Positions 39,986 to 49,466 of a DNA stretch of 64,000 nt are shown one piece after another. A model generated the notes under the pieces. That model saw only the letters and a list, made by a program, of their open reading frames with translations. It did not search any database and was not told where the DNA came from. The stretch's first letter is position 1. Every line of letters begins with the position of its first letter. A program made the translations under genes and the position numbers. The stretch covers positions 1,700,869 through 1,764,868 of the forward strand of contig NZ_KV917378.1 in the NCBI RefSeq assembly GCF_002019735.1, read 5' to 3'. The stretch is from Salipaludibacillus agaradhaerens. GTDB lineage: Bacteria; Bacillota; Bacilli; Bacillales; Salisediminibacteriaceae.

Positions 39986-40092
39986 TTTTTCAAGCCCCTT
40001 TATGATACTTTCCCTTCTTAATTACTGCAAGGTTAGTCATCAAAACTCCTCGTTCTAATAAAAATTTTTACTTATAAAGTCTATTATGACTA

Positions 40093-40205
40093 TAAAACGA
40101 ACCTTTAATCAGGACATTAGGGGGGTGTTAGCTCCCACCTAAATAGAGTTAGCTCTCCTCTCTATTTTGAGCCGAGAGGTTTACGGACGCTTACCTATAA
40201 TAAAC
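40093..40205. repeat. Dispersed intergenic repeat, copy 4
   Basis: Begins AAAACGAACCTTTAATCAGGACATTAG, so the 5' hairpin is deleted as in copy 1. It then has GTTAGCTCCCACCTAAATAG, CTCCTCTCTATTTTGAG and the end TTACGGACGCTTACCTATAATAAA. It lies directly before array 2. Confidence 0.7.
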
Positions 40206-40264
40206 TTTAATATATTAAAAACACTTATAATATTTAGTAAACCTACTTGGCAAAAAAAGTCCTT

Positions 40265-41250
40265 TTCTTCTAGTTTTGCGACACTCAAGGTCTTTTTCTC
40301 ATTTGAGTGTCCATGAAAGTGGGGTTCGCGCCACTCACCAGTTTTTTCTCGCTTGAGTGGTGCAGTATCGCCGTTTTCACGTCACTAACGGTCTCTTTCT
40401 CATTTGACTGGCGCAGTATCGCCTCTTCCACGTCACTCATGGTCTCTTTCTCGCTTGAGTGGCGCAGTATCGCCGTTTTCACGTCACTCACGGTCTCTTT
40501 CTCGCTTGAGTGGCGCAGTATCGCCGTTTTCACGTCACTCACGGTCTCTTTCTCATTTGAGTGGCGCAGTATCGCCGCTTTCACGTCACTCACGGTCTCT
40601 TTCTCGCTTGAGTGGTGCAGTATCGCCGTTTTCACGTCACTCACGATCTCTTTCTCATTTGAGTGGCGCAGTATCGCCGCTTTCACGTCACTCACGGTCT
40701 CTTTCTCGCTTGAGTGGTGCAGTATCGCCGTTTTCACGTCACTCACGGTCTCTTTCTCATTTGAGTGGCGCAGTATCGCCGCTTTCACGTCACTCACGGT
40801 CTCTTTCTCGCTTGAGTGGTGCAGTATCGCCGTTTTCAAGTCACTCACGATCTCTTTCTCATTTGAGTGGTGCAGTATGGCCGCTTTCACGTCACTCACG
40901 GTCTCTTTCTCGCTTGAGTGGTGCAGTATCGCCGTTTTCAAGTCACTCACGATCTCTTTCTCATTTGAGTGGCGCAGTATCGCCGCTTTCACGTCACTCA
41001 CGGTCTCTTCCACATTTGAGTGGCGCAGTATCGCCGTTTTCGCGACACTCACGAGTTTTTTCTCGCTTGAGTGGCGCAGTATCGCCGCTTTCACGTCACT
41101 CACGGTCTCTTCCACATTTGAGTGGCGCAGTATCGCCGTTTTCGCGACACTCACGAGTTTTTCCTCGCTTGAGTGGCGCAGTATCGCCGTTTTCACGTCA
41201 CTCACGGTCTCTTTCTCATTTGACTGGCACAGTATGGGTGTTTTCGCGTT
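40265..41250. repeat. 51-bp tandem array 2, about 19 units, with 102-bp higher order
   Basis: The unit reads GAGTGGCGCAGTATCGCCG, then TTTTCACGTCACTCACGG, then TCTCTTTCTCGCTT, again exactly 51 bp. In the middle of the array two unit types alternate: one with CTCGCTTGAGTGGTGC...GCCGTTTT and one with CTCATTTGAGTGGCGC...GCCGCTTT, giving a 102-bp period. GAGTG and CACTC remain inverted in every unit. On the minus strand the unit lines up with that of array 3 (GTGAGTGACG ... TGCGCCACTCAA). All six frames are partly open, none with a ribosome site. Confidence 0.9.
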
Positions 41251-41260
41251 AATCATAATC

Positions 41261-41290
41261 GTGTTGAAAATGCAATTGTGACATTCATTC
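41261..41290 (+). repeat. ~29-bp dispersed motif, copy d
   Basis: GTGTTGAAAATGCAATTGTGACATTCATTC lies exactly between the end of array 2 and the lepB stop codon. Confidence 0.55.
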
Positions 41291-41292
41291 GG

Positions 41293-41880
41293 TTAGTATT
41301 TAAATAAAACTTTTCCTAAAATATTTTCAATTGGAATAGGACCTATATCTCTGCTGTCATGACTATAATTCCTATTATCACCCATTACGAAAACGTGGTC
41401 TTTTGGCACTTCAATTGTCTCAAAAGGAAACAGCATGCCTTCCTTTATATAGTCCTCTTCTAATGCCTTTCCGTTACGATAGATTTTACCATCTATGTAT
41501 TCTAATAAATCACCTGGTTCTCCTATCACTCTTTTAATCCAATAATTTGTTTCATTATAATCGCTGTCCAAAATCTTCCTCACAATAGGACTTTCAAATA
41601 AGTTGTCCTTCATCGTTCTTTCTTTGCTTAGTCGACTATCAATAATCACAACATCGTTATACGTTGGTTCTCCACCAAGAGTATAACTGCTTTTTAACAC
41701 CATGACACGGTCTCCACTTTCATTATCTTCGTCTGGATCTTTTCCATCTAGCGTTGGCTCCATTGAACTCCCCATAACTGAAAAAGGCTGAATGACAAAT
41801 GCACTTAATATGATCGATAACGTTATTGCAAACAAAAGGGCTTTACTCCAACTCACAACTTCTGAAACTATTTTAGACAA
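41293..41880 (-). CDS. lepB: Signal peptidase I
   Basis: 195 residues from a TTG at 41880: AAAGGAGG ends seven bases upstream, whereas the longer frame to 41931 has no site. One N-terminal membrane helix (ALLFAITLSIILSAFVIQPF) is followed by the catalytic serine in MGSSMEPTL, the lysine in NYWIKRVIGEPGD and box E in GDNRNYSHDSRDIG. Slightly larger than B. subtilis SipS (184) because of an insert after residue 80. It removes signal peptides from exported proteins. A decayed relative lies at 43403. Confidence 0.92.
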   Translation of the reverse strand: MSKIVSEVVSWSKALLFAITLSIILSAFVIQPFSVMGSSMEPTLDGKDPDEDNESGDRVMVLKSSYTLGGEPTYNDVVIIDSRLSKERTMKDNLFESPIVRKILDSDYNETNYWIKRVIGEPGDLLEYIDGKIYRNGKALEEDYIKEGMLFPFETIEVPKDHVFVMGDNRNYSHDSRDIGPIPIENILGKVLFKY

Positions 41881-41913
41881 TTCTTTTCCTCCTTTAAAAT
41901 AATTATCAAATTT

Positions 41914-42000
41914 TATAAAGCTATGCTTCAATCAGTGGGGGTTTTACTGCCCCTTAAGTGTGGGATAAAACGAACCTTCATTCAGTGCCGTTTTCATCTA
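41914..42000. repeat. Dispersed intergenic repeat, copy 5 (two 5' ends in tandem)
   Basis: GCTTCAATCAGTGGGGGTTTT is followed by a second start AAAACGAACCTTCATTCAGTG only 40 bases on. Both are truncated, as if one copy had inserted into or recombined with another. Confidence 0.6.
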
Positions 42001-42195
42001 ACTTTTATATAATTTGTCGTTAAGTCATCAAGACATTAGTTGTTCGTTAACGCTTAAATAGTTTCTGAAACAATGAGTCAGGCCGAGGCTAGAACCTAGT
42101 AAAGATTATATTTCATATTTTTCTAAGGTAACCTCTTCATTTGAATTTTTTATAACTATATCGAAATTCTTATGATACGTGTGCATTAATATTCT

Positions 42196-42960
42196 TTAGC
42201 TTTTCTTCTTTAATTTAAAAACGATAAAATCAGCACACCTAAAATCTTCTTCAAAAGAAGGATATTTTTTTAACATCTCTATTGATGGCTTCGGTTCCAC
42301 TATACTTTCTAAAACAAAGCCTGTTTTAATTAAAGAGTTTATATAACTTGTTAACGTTCTATGGAATAATATCATTTTTTCTTTATCACCTAAGGGTTGT
42401 TCATATGCCCCCTCATAAAAATATTTATCTACATTCCAATGCAACTTTTTACCTTCTTTTGTTTTCTCCCAGCCACTTTCTGGCGTTACAAAGCAAGGGT
42501 GTAAAATGGAAAAAATAAAACAACCTCCATCTACTAACAGCCGATACATTTCTTGAAAAGCTTTTTCATAATTCGCAAGGTCTTGAATAACCATATTGGA
42601 TACTATTAAATCGAAAACCTCATCTTCAAAAAAGTTCAATGTCTCACAGTTCCCATGCCTAAAATCAATTTTCAAATCTTTTGGAGTTCTTTCTTCGGCA
42701 ATTTCTAGCATTCGTGGTGAATAATCTATAGCAGTTACTTTGGCTTCAGATTTAGCTAACATTCTACTTAGATATCCTTCTCCACACCCAGCATCTAGAA
42801 TTTTCTTATTATTTACAGCTCCCATAAGTGAGAATAAAGTCGGATTTAAAAAAACTTCTTTATGAATGTCTCCTTGTTCGGTATGAGTTGCTGAATACGT
42901 ATCCGCAAACCTATTCCATCTTTTTATTGCTTCTTCGGTACCAATATTCGCCTTCACCAT
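42196..42960 (-). CDS. Class I SAM-dependent methyltransferase
   Basis: 254 residues from the ATG at 42960 after AAGGGGCGTA; 22 upstream codons have no site. Motif I is ILDAGCGEGYLSRMLA near residue 55, followed by VTAIDYSPRMLEIAEER (motif II) and FDLIVSNMVIQDLANY (motif IV). The remainder fits the Methyltransf_11/25 group. The substrate is unknown. It sits alone with decaying genes upstream. Confidence 0.85.
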   Translation of the reverse strand: MVKANIGTEEAIKRWNRFADTYSATHTEQGDIHKEVFLNPTLFSLMGAVNNKKILDAGCGEGYLSRMLAKSEAKVTAIDYSPRMLEIAEERTPKDLKIDFRHGNCETLNFFEDEVFDLIVSNMVIQDLANYEKAFQEMYRLLVDGGCFIFSILHPCFVTPESGWEKTKEGKKLHWNVDKYFYEGAYEQPLGDKEKMILFHRTLTSYINSLIKTGFVLESIVEPKPSIEMLKKYPSFEEDFRCADFIVFKLKKKS

Positions 42961-43145
42961 TACGCCCCTTTTCATTACCTTAACTTTCTCCATACCATAC
43001 TTTAATAATTCGGTTATCTCCCTCATATTCCCGGCACAGTTCTTAAAAACCTTCTACAAAACCTAAACTATTTAGTCAACCAGAATAACGATTAGTTGAA
43101 TAATTCAAGTATGTATTTTGATGAGAGAATACTCCTCAGTTCCCA

Positions 43146-43410
43146 TCAATATTTATTAAATTCGCACCTATATTCAAAATACACTCCTGAATCTTTGTCT
43201 TCTTCTATCACATTCATGATGTTCCCATAAGCCTAAAGTGTCAGATAGTACCAAAAGTAGGAAGTCATATCTTCCAACATTTCTCTTAATAGGCTTATAG
43301 TAATTATGAACACCAATTTTTCTAACAAGTTTAAGGTTCGACAAATCTGTTTCCTCTAATATTTCACGATGTAGCGTATCCACTATATTTTCATTGTCCT
43401 CTACTATCAA
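43146..43410 (-). pseudogene. NUDIX hydrolase remnant
   Basis: The frame EDNENIVDTLHREILEETDL contains the second half of a Nudix box (REILEET with the metal-binding glutamates), but the N-terminal part and the box glycine are missing. After SDTLGLWEH the reading changes: a neighbouring frame gives VIEEDKDSGVYFEYRCEFNKY, as expected for a NUDIX C-terminus, ending at TGA 43146. So the gene is both 5'-truncated and frameshifted. Confidence 0.75.
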
Positions 43411-43495
43411 TAATCACGACATCATTATTCTTTGGCTATCCACAAAAAGTGTCGCTACTTTTTAATCCCATTACACGGTCTTCACTATTTTAACA
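43403..43495 (-). pseudogene. Fragment of a second signal peptidase I gene
   Basis: About 86 bases align without gaps, roughly three quarters identical, to lepB at 41635-41722. On the minus strand it reads EDRVMGLKSSDTFCG, a stop, then PKNNDVVIIDS, against GDRVMVLKSSYTLGG and YNDVVIIDS in the intact gene. It abuts the truncated NUDIX fragment. Confidence 0.75.
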
Positions 43496-43499
43496 TCAG

Positions 43500-43758
43500 T
43501 TGTTGCACTCAAGTGGCCATTACAATAAGCTTAAGTAACTACCTTACTTGATACAAATCCATCGATTTCAGTCTCGACAAGAATGTCATACTCTCCTCTG
43601 TTTTTACCGCCCAATTAGGCTATGCGTTCCACCAACGCACTCGACTGTAGAACGTATCGTTGTACTGTGCAGTAAATAATTTTTTTGTCTTGTTTATTCA
43701 ACATTAGCACCCGTTTGTGGCTATCCGTTTTCTTATATCTGGCATATGAAGATGACGT
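43500..43758. other. Gap with no gene seen
   Basis: Follows the lepB fragment. Short protein-like stretches without starts (for example YDILVETEIDGFVSSK on the minus strand) hint at more decayed coding DNA but no family was recognised. Confidence 0.35.
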
Positions 43759-44616
43759 TTAGTATAGCTTACCTTTTGTTAATATAATTGCTTTCCCGCC
43801 TACCATAACTCTTGGATTATCTTTATTAATTAATTTTGTAATGATATTAGAAGGTCTGCCCATACTATACCCCTGAAGAAAAGAGTACTCTTGATTAAAA
43901 TTATTTAATACGTGGTTATTAAATAGATAATATGTTAAGGCCCCATTCGAAGTACCTGTTGCGGCTTCCTCATCAATACCATAGAGTGGGCAAAAGTTTC
44001 TACTCTCTGCTATACCTTTTATTGTGTCAAGAGTAAATGCATGGACTCCCCCCGCTATGTTACTCTTTGTATATTCCAAAAGTGCTTTAAAGTCAGGTTT
44101 TAGAACATACAGAGCTTCCTTTGTTTTAATTGGAAGCATTATATCCCAAAGACCAGTGCTTGCAGCTTGAGGTACTAGATTGAAATTTATACTTCCTATC
44201 TGACATTTATCAATTCTAAAAAGGTTCGACAAACACTCATAATCATCAAATATTTTTCCTAGCTTAGGTTTAGCTTGCTCCATCATTATAAATGATTGAT
44301 TCAACTCAACAGAAAGTGTACCAGCGAGTGTTTTCATAAAGTATGTGTTGTTATCTTCAATAGCACGGCTGTCCAATAGGGCTTTAAAGGATGCAATGGT
44401 AGCATGTCCACAAAGTTCAACTTGTGAAGTCGGCGTGAAAAACTTTATTTCAAACGTTTTATTGTCTATTTTTTTAATAAATGCTGTTTCTGAAAAGCGA
44501 ACTTCTGCAGCAAATTTCTGCATAAACTTTTCGTCTAAATTTTCATAGATCACTACACCTGCTGGCTTACCACCAAATTTTGTTTCTGTAAAAGCATCAA
44601 TCACATAATATAACAA
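43759..44616 (-). CDS. PhzF family isomerase
   Basis: About 285 residues. Two in-frame TTG codons, 44622 and 44616, follow GAGGAG; the second has the better eight-base spacing. The N-terminal half has DAFTETKFGGKPAGVV and FSETAFI with the catalytic glutamate, then ELCGHATIASF; the second half has the mirrored GIDEEAATGTSNGAL. This is the two-fold diaminopimelate-epimerase-like PhzF fold. Physiological substrates of such stand-alone proteins are usually unknown. Confidence 0.88.
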   Translation of the reverse strand: MLYYVIDAFTETKFGGKPAGVVIYENLDEKFMQKFAAEVRFSETAFIKKIDNKTFEIKFFTPTSQVELCGHATIASFKALLDSRAIEDNNTYFMKTLAGTLSVELNQSFIMMEQAKPKLGKIFDDYECLSNLFRIDKCQIGSINFNLVPQAASTGLWDIMLPIKTKEALYVLKPDFKALLEYTKSNIAGGVHAFTLDTIKGIAESRNFCPLYGIDEEAATGTSNGALTYYLFNNHVLNNFNQEYSFLQGYSMGRPSNIITKLINKDNPRVMVGGKAIILTKGKLY

Positions 44617-44892
44617 TTTCAATTCTCCTCTATTAAGTGATATAAATGTATCTTTGCCTAACTATAATCATTTCAGTTTTTCGGCCATTTTAACAATTGT
44701 GAGGTTCAACTTGACCTGATTGTGATGGCCAATCACATATTTATTCCTGTTTAGGTATGTAGAAGAAGAGAATAACCCCCCAGTCATCCAACTATCACAA
44801 GAGATAACAAACATGGAAAAAATAAGAAGGATACTATAAAAAAAACACTATATATTCATAATGCTGAATACTATTATATTCGAAATCTATAT

Positions 44893-45096
44893 TTAACTTT
44901 CTATGATACCTAATTCTAATCCGTTTAACACTTTCTTCGTACTCTTGAACAATTTGTCCGTAAGCTTTTCGTGAACATGTTCATATTTATCAGATTGACA
45001 CGTACCATCTTTGGAAACTACAATTTCTCTTATGTGATGATATTCCTTTTGATCTACTGAGCCCTTTCTCTCCTTTTCCCCTCCAGTATCATCCAA
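44893..45096 (-). CDS. Doubtful small ORF after the nuclease gene
   Basis: 67 codons, beginning inside the nuclease gene in another frame (43-base overlap), with no ribosome site at its ATG. The C-terminal part (KEYHHIREIVVSKDGTCQSD, then HEKLTDKLFKSTKKVL) is hydrophilic and protein-like, so it may be a remnant of a third gene. Confidence 0.25.
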   Translation of the reverse strand: MDDTGGEKERKGSVDQKEYHHIREIVVSKDGTCQSDKYEHVHEKLTDKLFKSTKKVLNGLELGIIES

Positions 45097-45590
45097 TTCG
45101 TTAACTGCTTACGATCTACTAACCTAACCTGATTTGAACTTGCTAATCTCTTGGCTTGTTCTGTAAAAAAACTATTAGTAATTACCCAGCAATTATCAGC
45201 TCTATAATAATTTCTAGCTGAAGCTATTTCTTGTACTGCTTTTACTCCAACATTTTTCTTGTAACGCTTAGCTTGAACAATTATTTTTTTTCCTTTTGTT
45301 GTTAAGATAAGGTCAGCTCCGTAATCGCCACTTGCTGGTGTAAATTGAACATAATAACCTCTCGCTTTTAACAAGGCTTGAAGATACTCTTCAAACTTTC
45401 TCCCTGACATTTTATCAATTTCTAAAATCCCAGATTTCCGAAGTCTTTGTTCCGTTATTGTATTAATGATAAATACAAAGAACAAAGAACCACAAAAGAA
45501 TAATAGAATAAAAATTGTTAATACAGGGTCAGCAGTTAATAATGACCAAAATAAATCTAAGCCCATTTTGAAAGATTCTAAAAAACCCAT
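45054..45590 (-). CDS. Membrane-anchored Mrr-type restriction endonuclease-like protein
   Basis: 178 residues from the ATG at 45590 (GGAG four bases upstream). A single helix (~20-45, VLTIFILLFFCGSLFFVFII) anchors it. The rest is an Mrr_cat nuclease domain: GRKFEEYLQALLKARGY, then the catalytic core SGDYGADLIL and KIIVQAKRYKK (D ... QxK). Such proteins act on modified or foreign DNA or are housekeeping nucleases; the target is unknown. No methylase is adjacent. Confidence 0.85.
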   Translation of the reverse strand: MGFLESFKMGLDLFWSLLTADPVLTIFILLFFCGSLFFVFIINTITEQRLRKSGILEIDKMSGRKFEEYLQALLKARGYYVQFTPASGDYGADLILTTKGKKIIVQAKRYKKNVGVKAVQEIASARNYYRADNCWVITNSFFTEQAKRLASSNQVRLVDRKQLTNWMILEGKRRERAQ

Positions 45591-45678
45591 ATCACTCCTA
45601 CTTTCCACTTATTCATAATATGTTTTGTTAATTCGACTTTTTAGTTATAACCAATACTACTTCAATACGATTAGCAGA

Positions 45679-46230
45679 TTATGATTTGAAATACTCAATG
45701 ATTTTAAATCCAACATATTTATTTTTGTTTGGATATATAACTCGGTAATAACAATTCCAGTAACTGCTTACTCTACTTTCTATTGTATTGCAAAAAATGG
45801 GGTTTTCGTTTATAAAGTCTTTTATTTTACCTTTATCAACTTTATCAAGATTTACTTTTATCACTTGTAAGATTTCAATTACATACTCACCAGTTATTCG
45901 CATTAAATAAGGAATTATCCAATTGTAGCCATTAGTTTTTTCTATTATCCTTTTTAAATTTTGTTCTCTAATATAACCGTTGTGATGACGAGTAAATAGA
46001 CAATTTAATATTACTTGTTGTTTTTCTGATAATGACTTGTAATGAGATAGTGAAGGTTCATCATAATATATTCGTTCAGGAATATTTAACACACTTCCCG
46101 AAAAATTAACCTCAAACCACCCCAAGAAATCAAGTTTTTCTATTTCATTTATCATATTTAAAACAACCATTACATCTTCTTGTAATTTAACCGGAAATGC
46201 TCTTAATAAATTTAACTTGCTAACTAACAT
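45679..46230 (-). CDS. Hypothetical 183-residue protein
   Basis: ATG at 46230 after AGGTGAAATT. Soluble, aromatic-rich, with LSEKQQVILNCLFTRHHNGYIREQNL near the middle, which has a helix-turn-helix-like look, and a basic C-terminus. Relatives of this type occur as single hypothetical genes in Bacillus. No function can be assigned. It sits 70 bases upstream of the Mrr-type gene, in the same direction. Confidence 0.6.
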   Translation of the reverse strand: MLVSKLNLLRAFPVKLQEDVMVVLNMINEIEKLDFLGWFEVNFSGSVLNIPERIYYDEPSLSHYKSLSEKQQVILNCLFTRHHNGYIREQNLKRIIEKTNGYNWIIPYLMRITGEYVIEILQVIKVNLDKVDKGKIKDFINENPIFCNTIESRVSSYWNCYYRVIYPNKNKYVGFKIIEYFKS

Positions 46231-46427
46231 AATTTCACCTAAGTATCTGTTTTTTGTATTATTGATTTATCAATTTGTAAATGTTTTTCCTAAACTAAAC
46301 TGCTGCGTTAGTTGAATAACGGCTAAAATATTTAGTCTACATTTTCTTTAATATTACTATAATTTTTTACATAAAAGTGGAAGGAAACATAATAAATTAG
46401 TTCAGTTTTTTATTATTCTTTAATAAC

Positions 46428-46460
46428 AAAAGAGCCCTTTAAATGCTTAAAAAGGCTCTT
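46428..46460 (-). terminator. rlmCD terminator
   Basis: AAGAGCC and GGCTCTT pair around a 17-base A/T-rich loop, ending in TTTTG on the minus strand, 20 bases after the stop codon. Confidence 0.7.
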
Positions 46461-46476
46461 ATCTCACTTTTACATG

Positions 46477-47862
46477 TTATTTATCAACTCTCACAAGCAA
46501 CGCACAGCACTCCACATGCCCCGTCTGCGGAAACATGTCCACTGGCTGGACTTCTTGTGTCGTGTAGCCCCGTTGTTCGAGGAACTTTAGGTCACGGGCT
46601 AGTGTGGCTGGGTTACAGGATACGTAGACGATGCGTGTCGGTTTCATAACGGCCATGGCTTCTAAAAGGGCTTCGTCACAGCCTTTTCGCGGTGGATCAA
46701 CGACGATAACATCTGGCTTAAGGCCTTGTGCCTGCCACCATGGCATAATTCGTTCTGCTTCCCCTACAACAAATTCTGCATTATTAATATGATTGAGTTT
46801 GGCATTTTGTTTAGCGTCAGATATGGCTTCAGGAACGATCTCCACGCCGTACACTTGCTTCGCTTTTTGGGCTAAGAATAAACTGATCGTACCGATACCG
46901 CAGTACGCATCGATCACCGTTTCACGTCCGGTGAGCTGGGCGTATTCTAATGCCTTGTCATAAAGCACTTTCGTTTGAATAGGGTTAACTTGATAAAAAG
47001 ACCGGGCAGAGATAGCGAATTTAATATCTCCAATCGTATCATAAATCACGTCTTCACCCCAAAGTACTTCTGTTTTATCGCCAAAAATCACATTCGTTCG
47101 CTTCGGGTTAATATTTTGCACAACGGAAGTTAAATTAGGAAGCGCCTCTTTCAACGCTGTAACTAAGTTTTTCTTATTCGGTAGCTCTTTCCCTTTTGTT
47201 ACGAGTACCACCATGAGCTGATCGGTTTGTTTGGCATGGCGCGTTACCACATGGCGCAATGTACCTTTGTGGGTATGATCATCGTAGCCTCGAATACCAT
47301 AGTCCTTCGCTAATTTTTTCACAAGCTGAACGACTTTGTCATTGTCCTCATGCTGGATAACACAGTTCGGCATATCGACTATTTGGTGACTGCGTTCAGC
47401 GTAGAAGCCTGCTACTATCTCTCCGTTTTGTTCGCCAACTGGCACTTGCGCTTTATTTCGGTAGCGCCATGGCTCCTCCATCCCAAGCGTCGGATGAACT
47501 AAGACATCCCCTAGACCGCCAATTCGTTCCAATACATCTTTCACTTGCTTTTGCTTGTACATTAATTGGCCTTCATAGCTTAAATGCTGGAGTTGACATC
47601 CGCCACACCGTTTAAAAATTGGACAGGGCGGTTCTACTCGTGCTTCACTTTCTTGTTTCAACGTCATTAGACGAGCAAACCCGTAATTTTTTTTAACGTT
47701 GATCACTTTCACTTCCGCTGTTTCACCTGGCAGAGCTCGCTTAACAAACAGCGGAAAGCCGTTGATTTTAGCCACTCCTGAGCCATCGTGCGTCATATCT
47801 TCAAATGTCACGTTAAGGACATCGTTTTTCTTCACTGGTGTCTCTCGTTTACTCATGGTCAT
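46477..47862 (-). CDS. rlmCD: 23S rRNA (uracil-C5)-methyltransferase, RlmCD/RumA family
   Basis: 461 residues; ATG at 47862 five bases after AAGGA. A TRAM domain (~5-65) precedes the Fe-S cysteines in [15 protein letters not shown]. The methyltransferase domain has [12 protein letters not shown] (SAM motif), [10 protein letters not shown] and the catalytic cysteine in [11 protein letters not shown]. In B. subtilis RlmCD (YefA) methylates both U747 and U1939 of 23S rRNA. It is monocistronic. Confidence 0.93.
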   Translation of the reverse strand: MTMSKRETPVKKNDVLNVTFEDMTHDGSGVAKINGFPLFVKRALPGETAEVKVINVKKNYGFARLMTLKQESEARVEPPCPIFKRCGGCQLQHLSYEGQLMYKQKQVKDVLERIGGLGDVLVHPTLGMEEPWRYRNKAQVPVGEQNGEIVAGFYAERSHQIVDMPNCVIQHEDNDKVVQLVKKLAKDYGIRGYDDHTHKGTLRHVVTRHAKQTDQLMVVLVTKGKELPNKKNLVTALKEALPNLTSVVQNINPKRTNVIFGDKTEVLWGEDVIYDTIGDIKFAISARSFYQVNPIQTKVLYDKALEYAQLTGRETVIDAYCGIGTISLFLAQKAKQVYGVEIVPEAISDAKQNAKLNHINNAEFVVGEAERIMPWWQAQGLKPDVIVVDPPRKGCDEALLEAMAVMKPTRIVYVSCNPATLARDLKFLEQRGYTTQEVQPVDMFPQTGHVECCALLVRVDK

Positions 47863-48151
47863 TCGGTTCCTTTCCATGTATCAATGGTCTGCACTTGATT
47901 GTACCATACCTTCCCTATTGAAAAAATCTGCGTTACTGATATGATAGATAAGTTAAGATTTTAGCGATTGTGACGATAATGTATATGGGAACAAAAACAT
48001 ATTAAAGCAATGCGATTATAACAATTGTTTTGCTCAAGTCGTGCGACATAGCCTCCAACTATTAGACGAATAACATCGCAGGTTACATTCTATTATGTTA
48101 AACATTCCTATAATACAGAACAATAACATGACTATTTTATGAGGTGACAAA

Positions 48152-49174
48152 ATGGCAACCATTAAACGAAATGCACCATGTCCGTGTGGCAGTGGCAAGA
48201 AATATAAAAAATGTTGTTTACTAAAAGTCCAAGCAGCTCCGGCTTTTTCTCCTCTTGACCGAAAAGCATTCAATGAGCTTTTACCACGGGTTTTTGACTA
48301 TAGTAAACAGTTTGATGACGTACTTCAGCCCGTTTATGAAAAATATGTGGCCAGCTTTAATATTTTGCCGGCAAAGGATGCGAAAGTATTCTCGCAACTT
48401 ATGTTCCACTGGCTACTCTTCAGCTACCCGTTACTTGATGGAAATAAAACTGTGTTAGCTAGCTATATCGACACATATACTCATACTTACTCAGAGACTT
48501 TTCAACGCTTTTTGCAGAAATGGGAGACGTTAACTCCTGCATTTTATAACGTGACATATGCTGACAAGAAAACGATGGTCATTGAACACGCTTTTAATAA
48601 GGACGCGTTAACTTTAGGAAAAACACCGGCTTCTGCTGACTTACATGAAAATGATTCCGTCATCGGTTACTTATATCCAGCTCCTGACGGACATGCATTA
48701 GGCAACGATGCTCTTGGAGTTCCTGCCTATTTAGCGAGTAAATTCCTTAGTATATGGCCTACTATGGTGCAGGTGTTAAAGAATAACGCTGATGAAGCGA
48801 CACTCTTTGATCGCCACTTCCCTGAAGTCCTTCATTCAATCGCCGTATTTGTGGCAAAAGGGGACGCCTTACACAGTGAAGACAAGCTGCCTGAAAGCAG
48901 CCAAGCGGTGCTGGCATTACTCTATGACAGACTTGATTGGGAACATATCTCCTATCCTATCTTTTTAGAAACAAAAGCACGATGGATTACTTACACATTA
49001 GAGGAAAAACCGCGTATTCAAAAGCCTGAAACGTATGCAGCTGCCTTACATTATTGGCTCGGTAAACACCTTCAAACTGACGCAGCACTTTCCCAAAAAG
49101 CTGTGGCAGATTTATATAGTGTCTCATCTGGCACAGTCGGTACACGATATAAAAGCTTAAACGAACAGCTCTAA
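48152..49174 (+). CDS. SEC-C motif protein
   Basis: 340 residues, ATG after GAGGTGACAA. Residues 7-23 are a zinc-binding SEC-C motif (APCPCGSGKKYKKCC), like that of SecA and YecA. The following ~250 residues form a helical domain of unknown role, and the last ~40 (LSQKAVADLYSVSSGTVGTRYKSL) look like a helix-turn-helix. Proteins of this type occur singly in Bacillaceae, and no function is known. An adaptor role in ribosome or Sec binding is a possibility from the motif alone. Confidence 0.8.
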   Translation: MATIKRNAPCPCGSGKKYKKCCLLKVQAAPAFSPLDRKAFNELLPRVFDYSKQFDDVLQPVYEKYVASFNILPAKDAKVFSQLMFHWLLFSYPLLDGNKTVLASYIDTYTHTYSETFQRFLQKWETLTPAFYNVTYADKKTMVIEHAFNKDALTLGKTPASADLHENDSVIGYLYPAPDGHALGNDALGVPAYLASKFLSIWPTMVQVLKNNADEATLFDRHFPEVLHSIAVFVAKGDALHSEDKLPESSQAVLALLYDRLDWEHISYPIFLETKARWITYTLEEKPRIQKPETYAAALHYWLGKHLQTDAALSQKAVADLYSVSSGTVGTRYKSLNEQL

Positions 49175-49175
49175 A

Positions 49176-49221
49176 CCAAAGCAGCATCTTGACAGAAAAA
49201 CTGTCCTAGATGCTGCTTTGG
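49176..49221 (+). terminator. Hairpin after the SEC-C gene
   Basis: CCAAAGCAGCATC pairs perfectly with GATGCTGCTTTGG, with an inner GACAG/CTGTC stem. It begins at the stop codon region; no T run follows, so terminator strength is uncertain. Confidence 0.55.
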
Positions 49222-49233
49222 CATATCATTTCC

Positions 49234-49370
49234 TATAAAGCTAAACTTCAATCAGTGGGGGTTTTCGTTTTTCCCCGCAATTGATCATTGCCTTAATCAG
49301 GGCATTAGCCGCCGTTAGCTCCCACCTAACGTGAGTTAGCTCTTCTCTCTATTTTGAGTTCTGTGATAAA
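49234..49370. repeat. Dispersed intergenic repeat, copy 6
   Basis: Near full length: CTAAACTTCAATCAGTGGGGGTTTTCG, GCATTAGCCGCCGTTAGCTCCCACC, CTCTTCTCTCTATTTTGAG and CTGTGATAAA at the end. It lies between convergent genes. Confidence 0.75.
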
Positions 49371-49466
49371 TATACGTGTATCAAAAGAAAGCTGTCATAT
49401 GAAAGTGGACATTTTCTTTTTCACTGTAAAAAAGTAGTATCTCCTCTCCAAAAGTTTCTATCACTA

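Noticed and set aside
40285-41281. Long frames in array 2 on both strands (about 280 to 324 codons)
   Set aside because: Same periodicity artefact; three overlapping frames are open at once and no Shine-Dalgarno precedes them.
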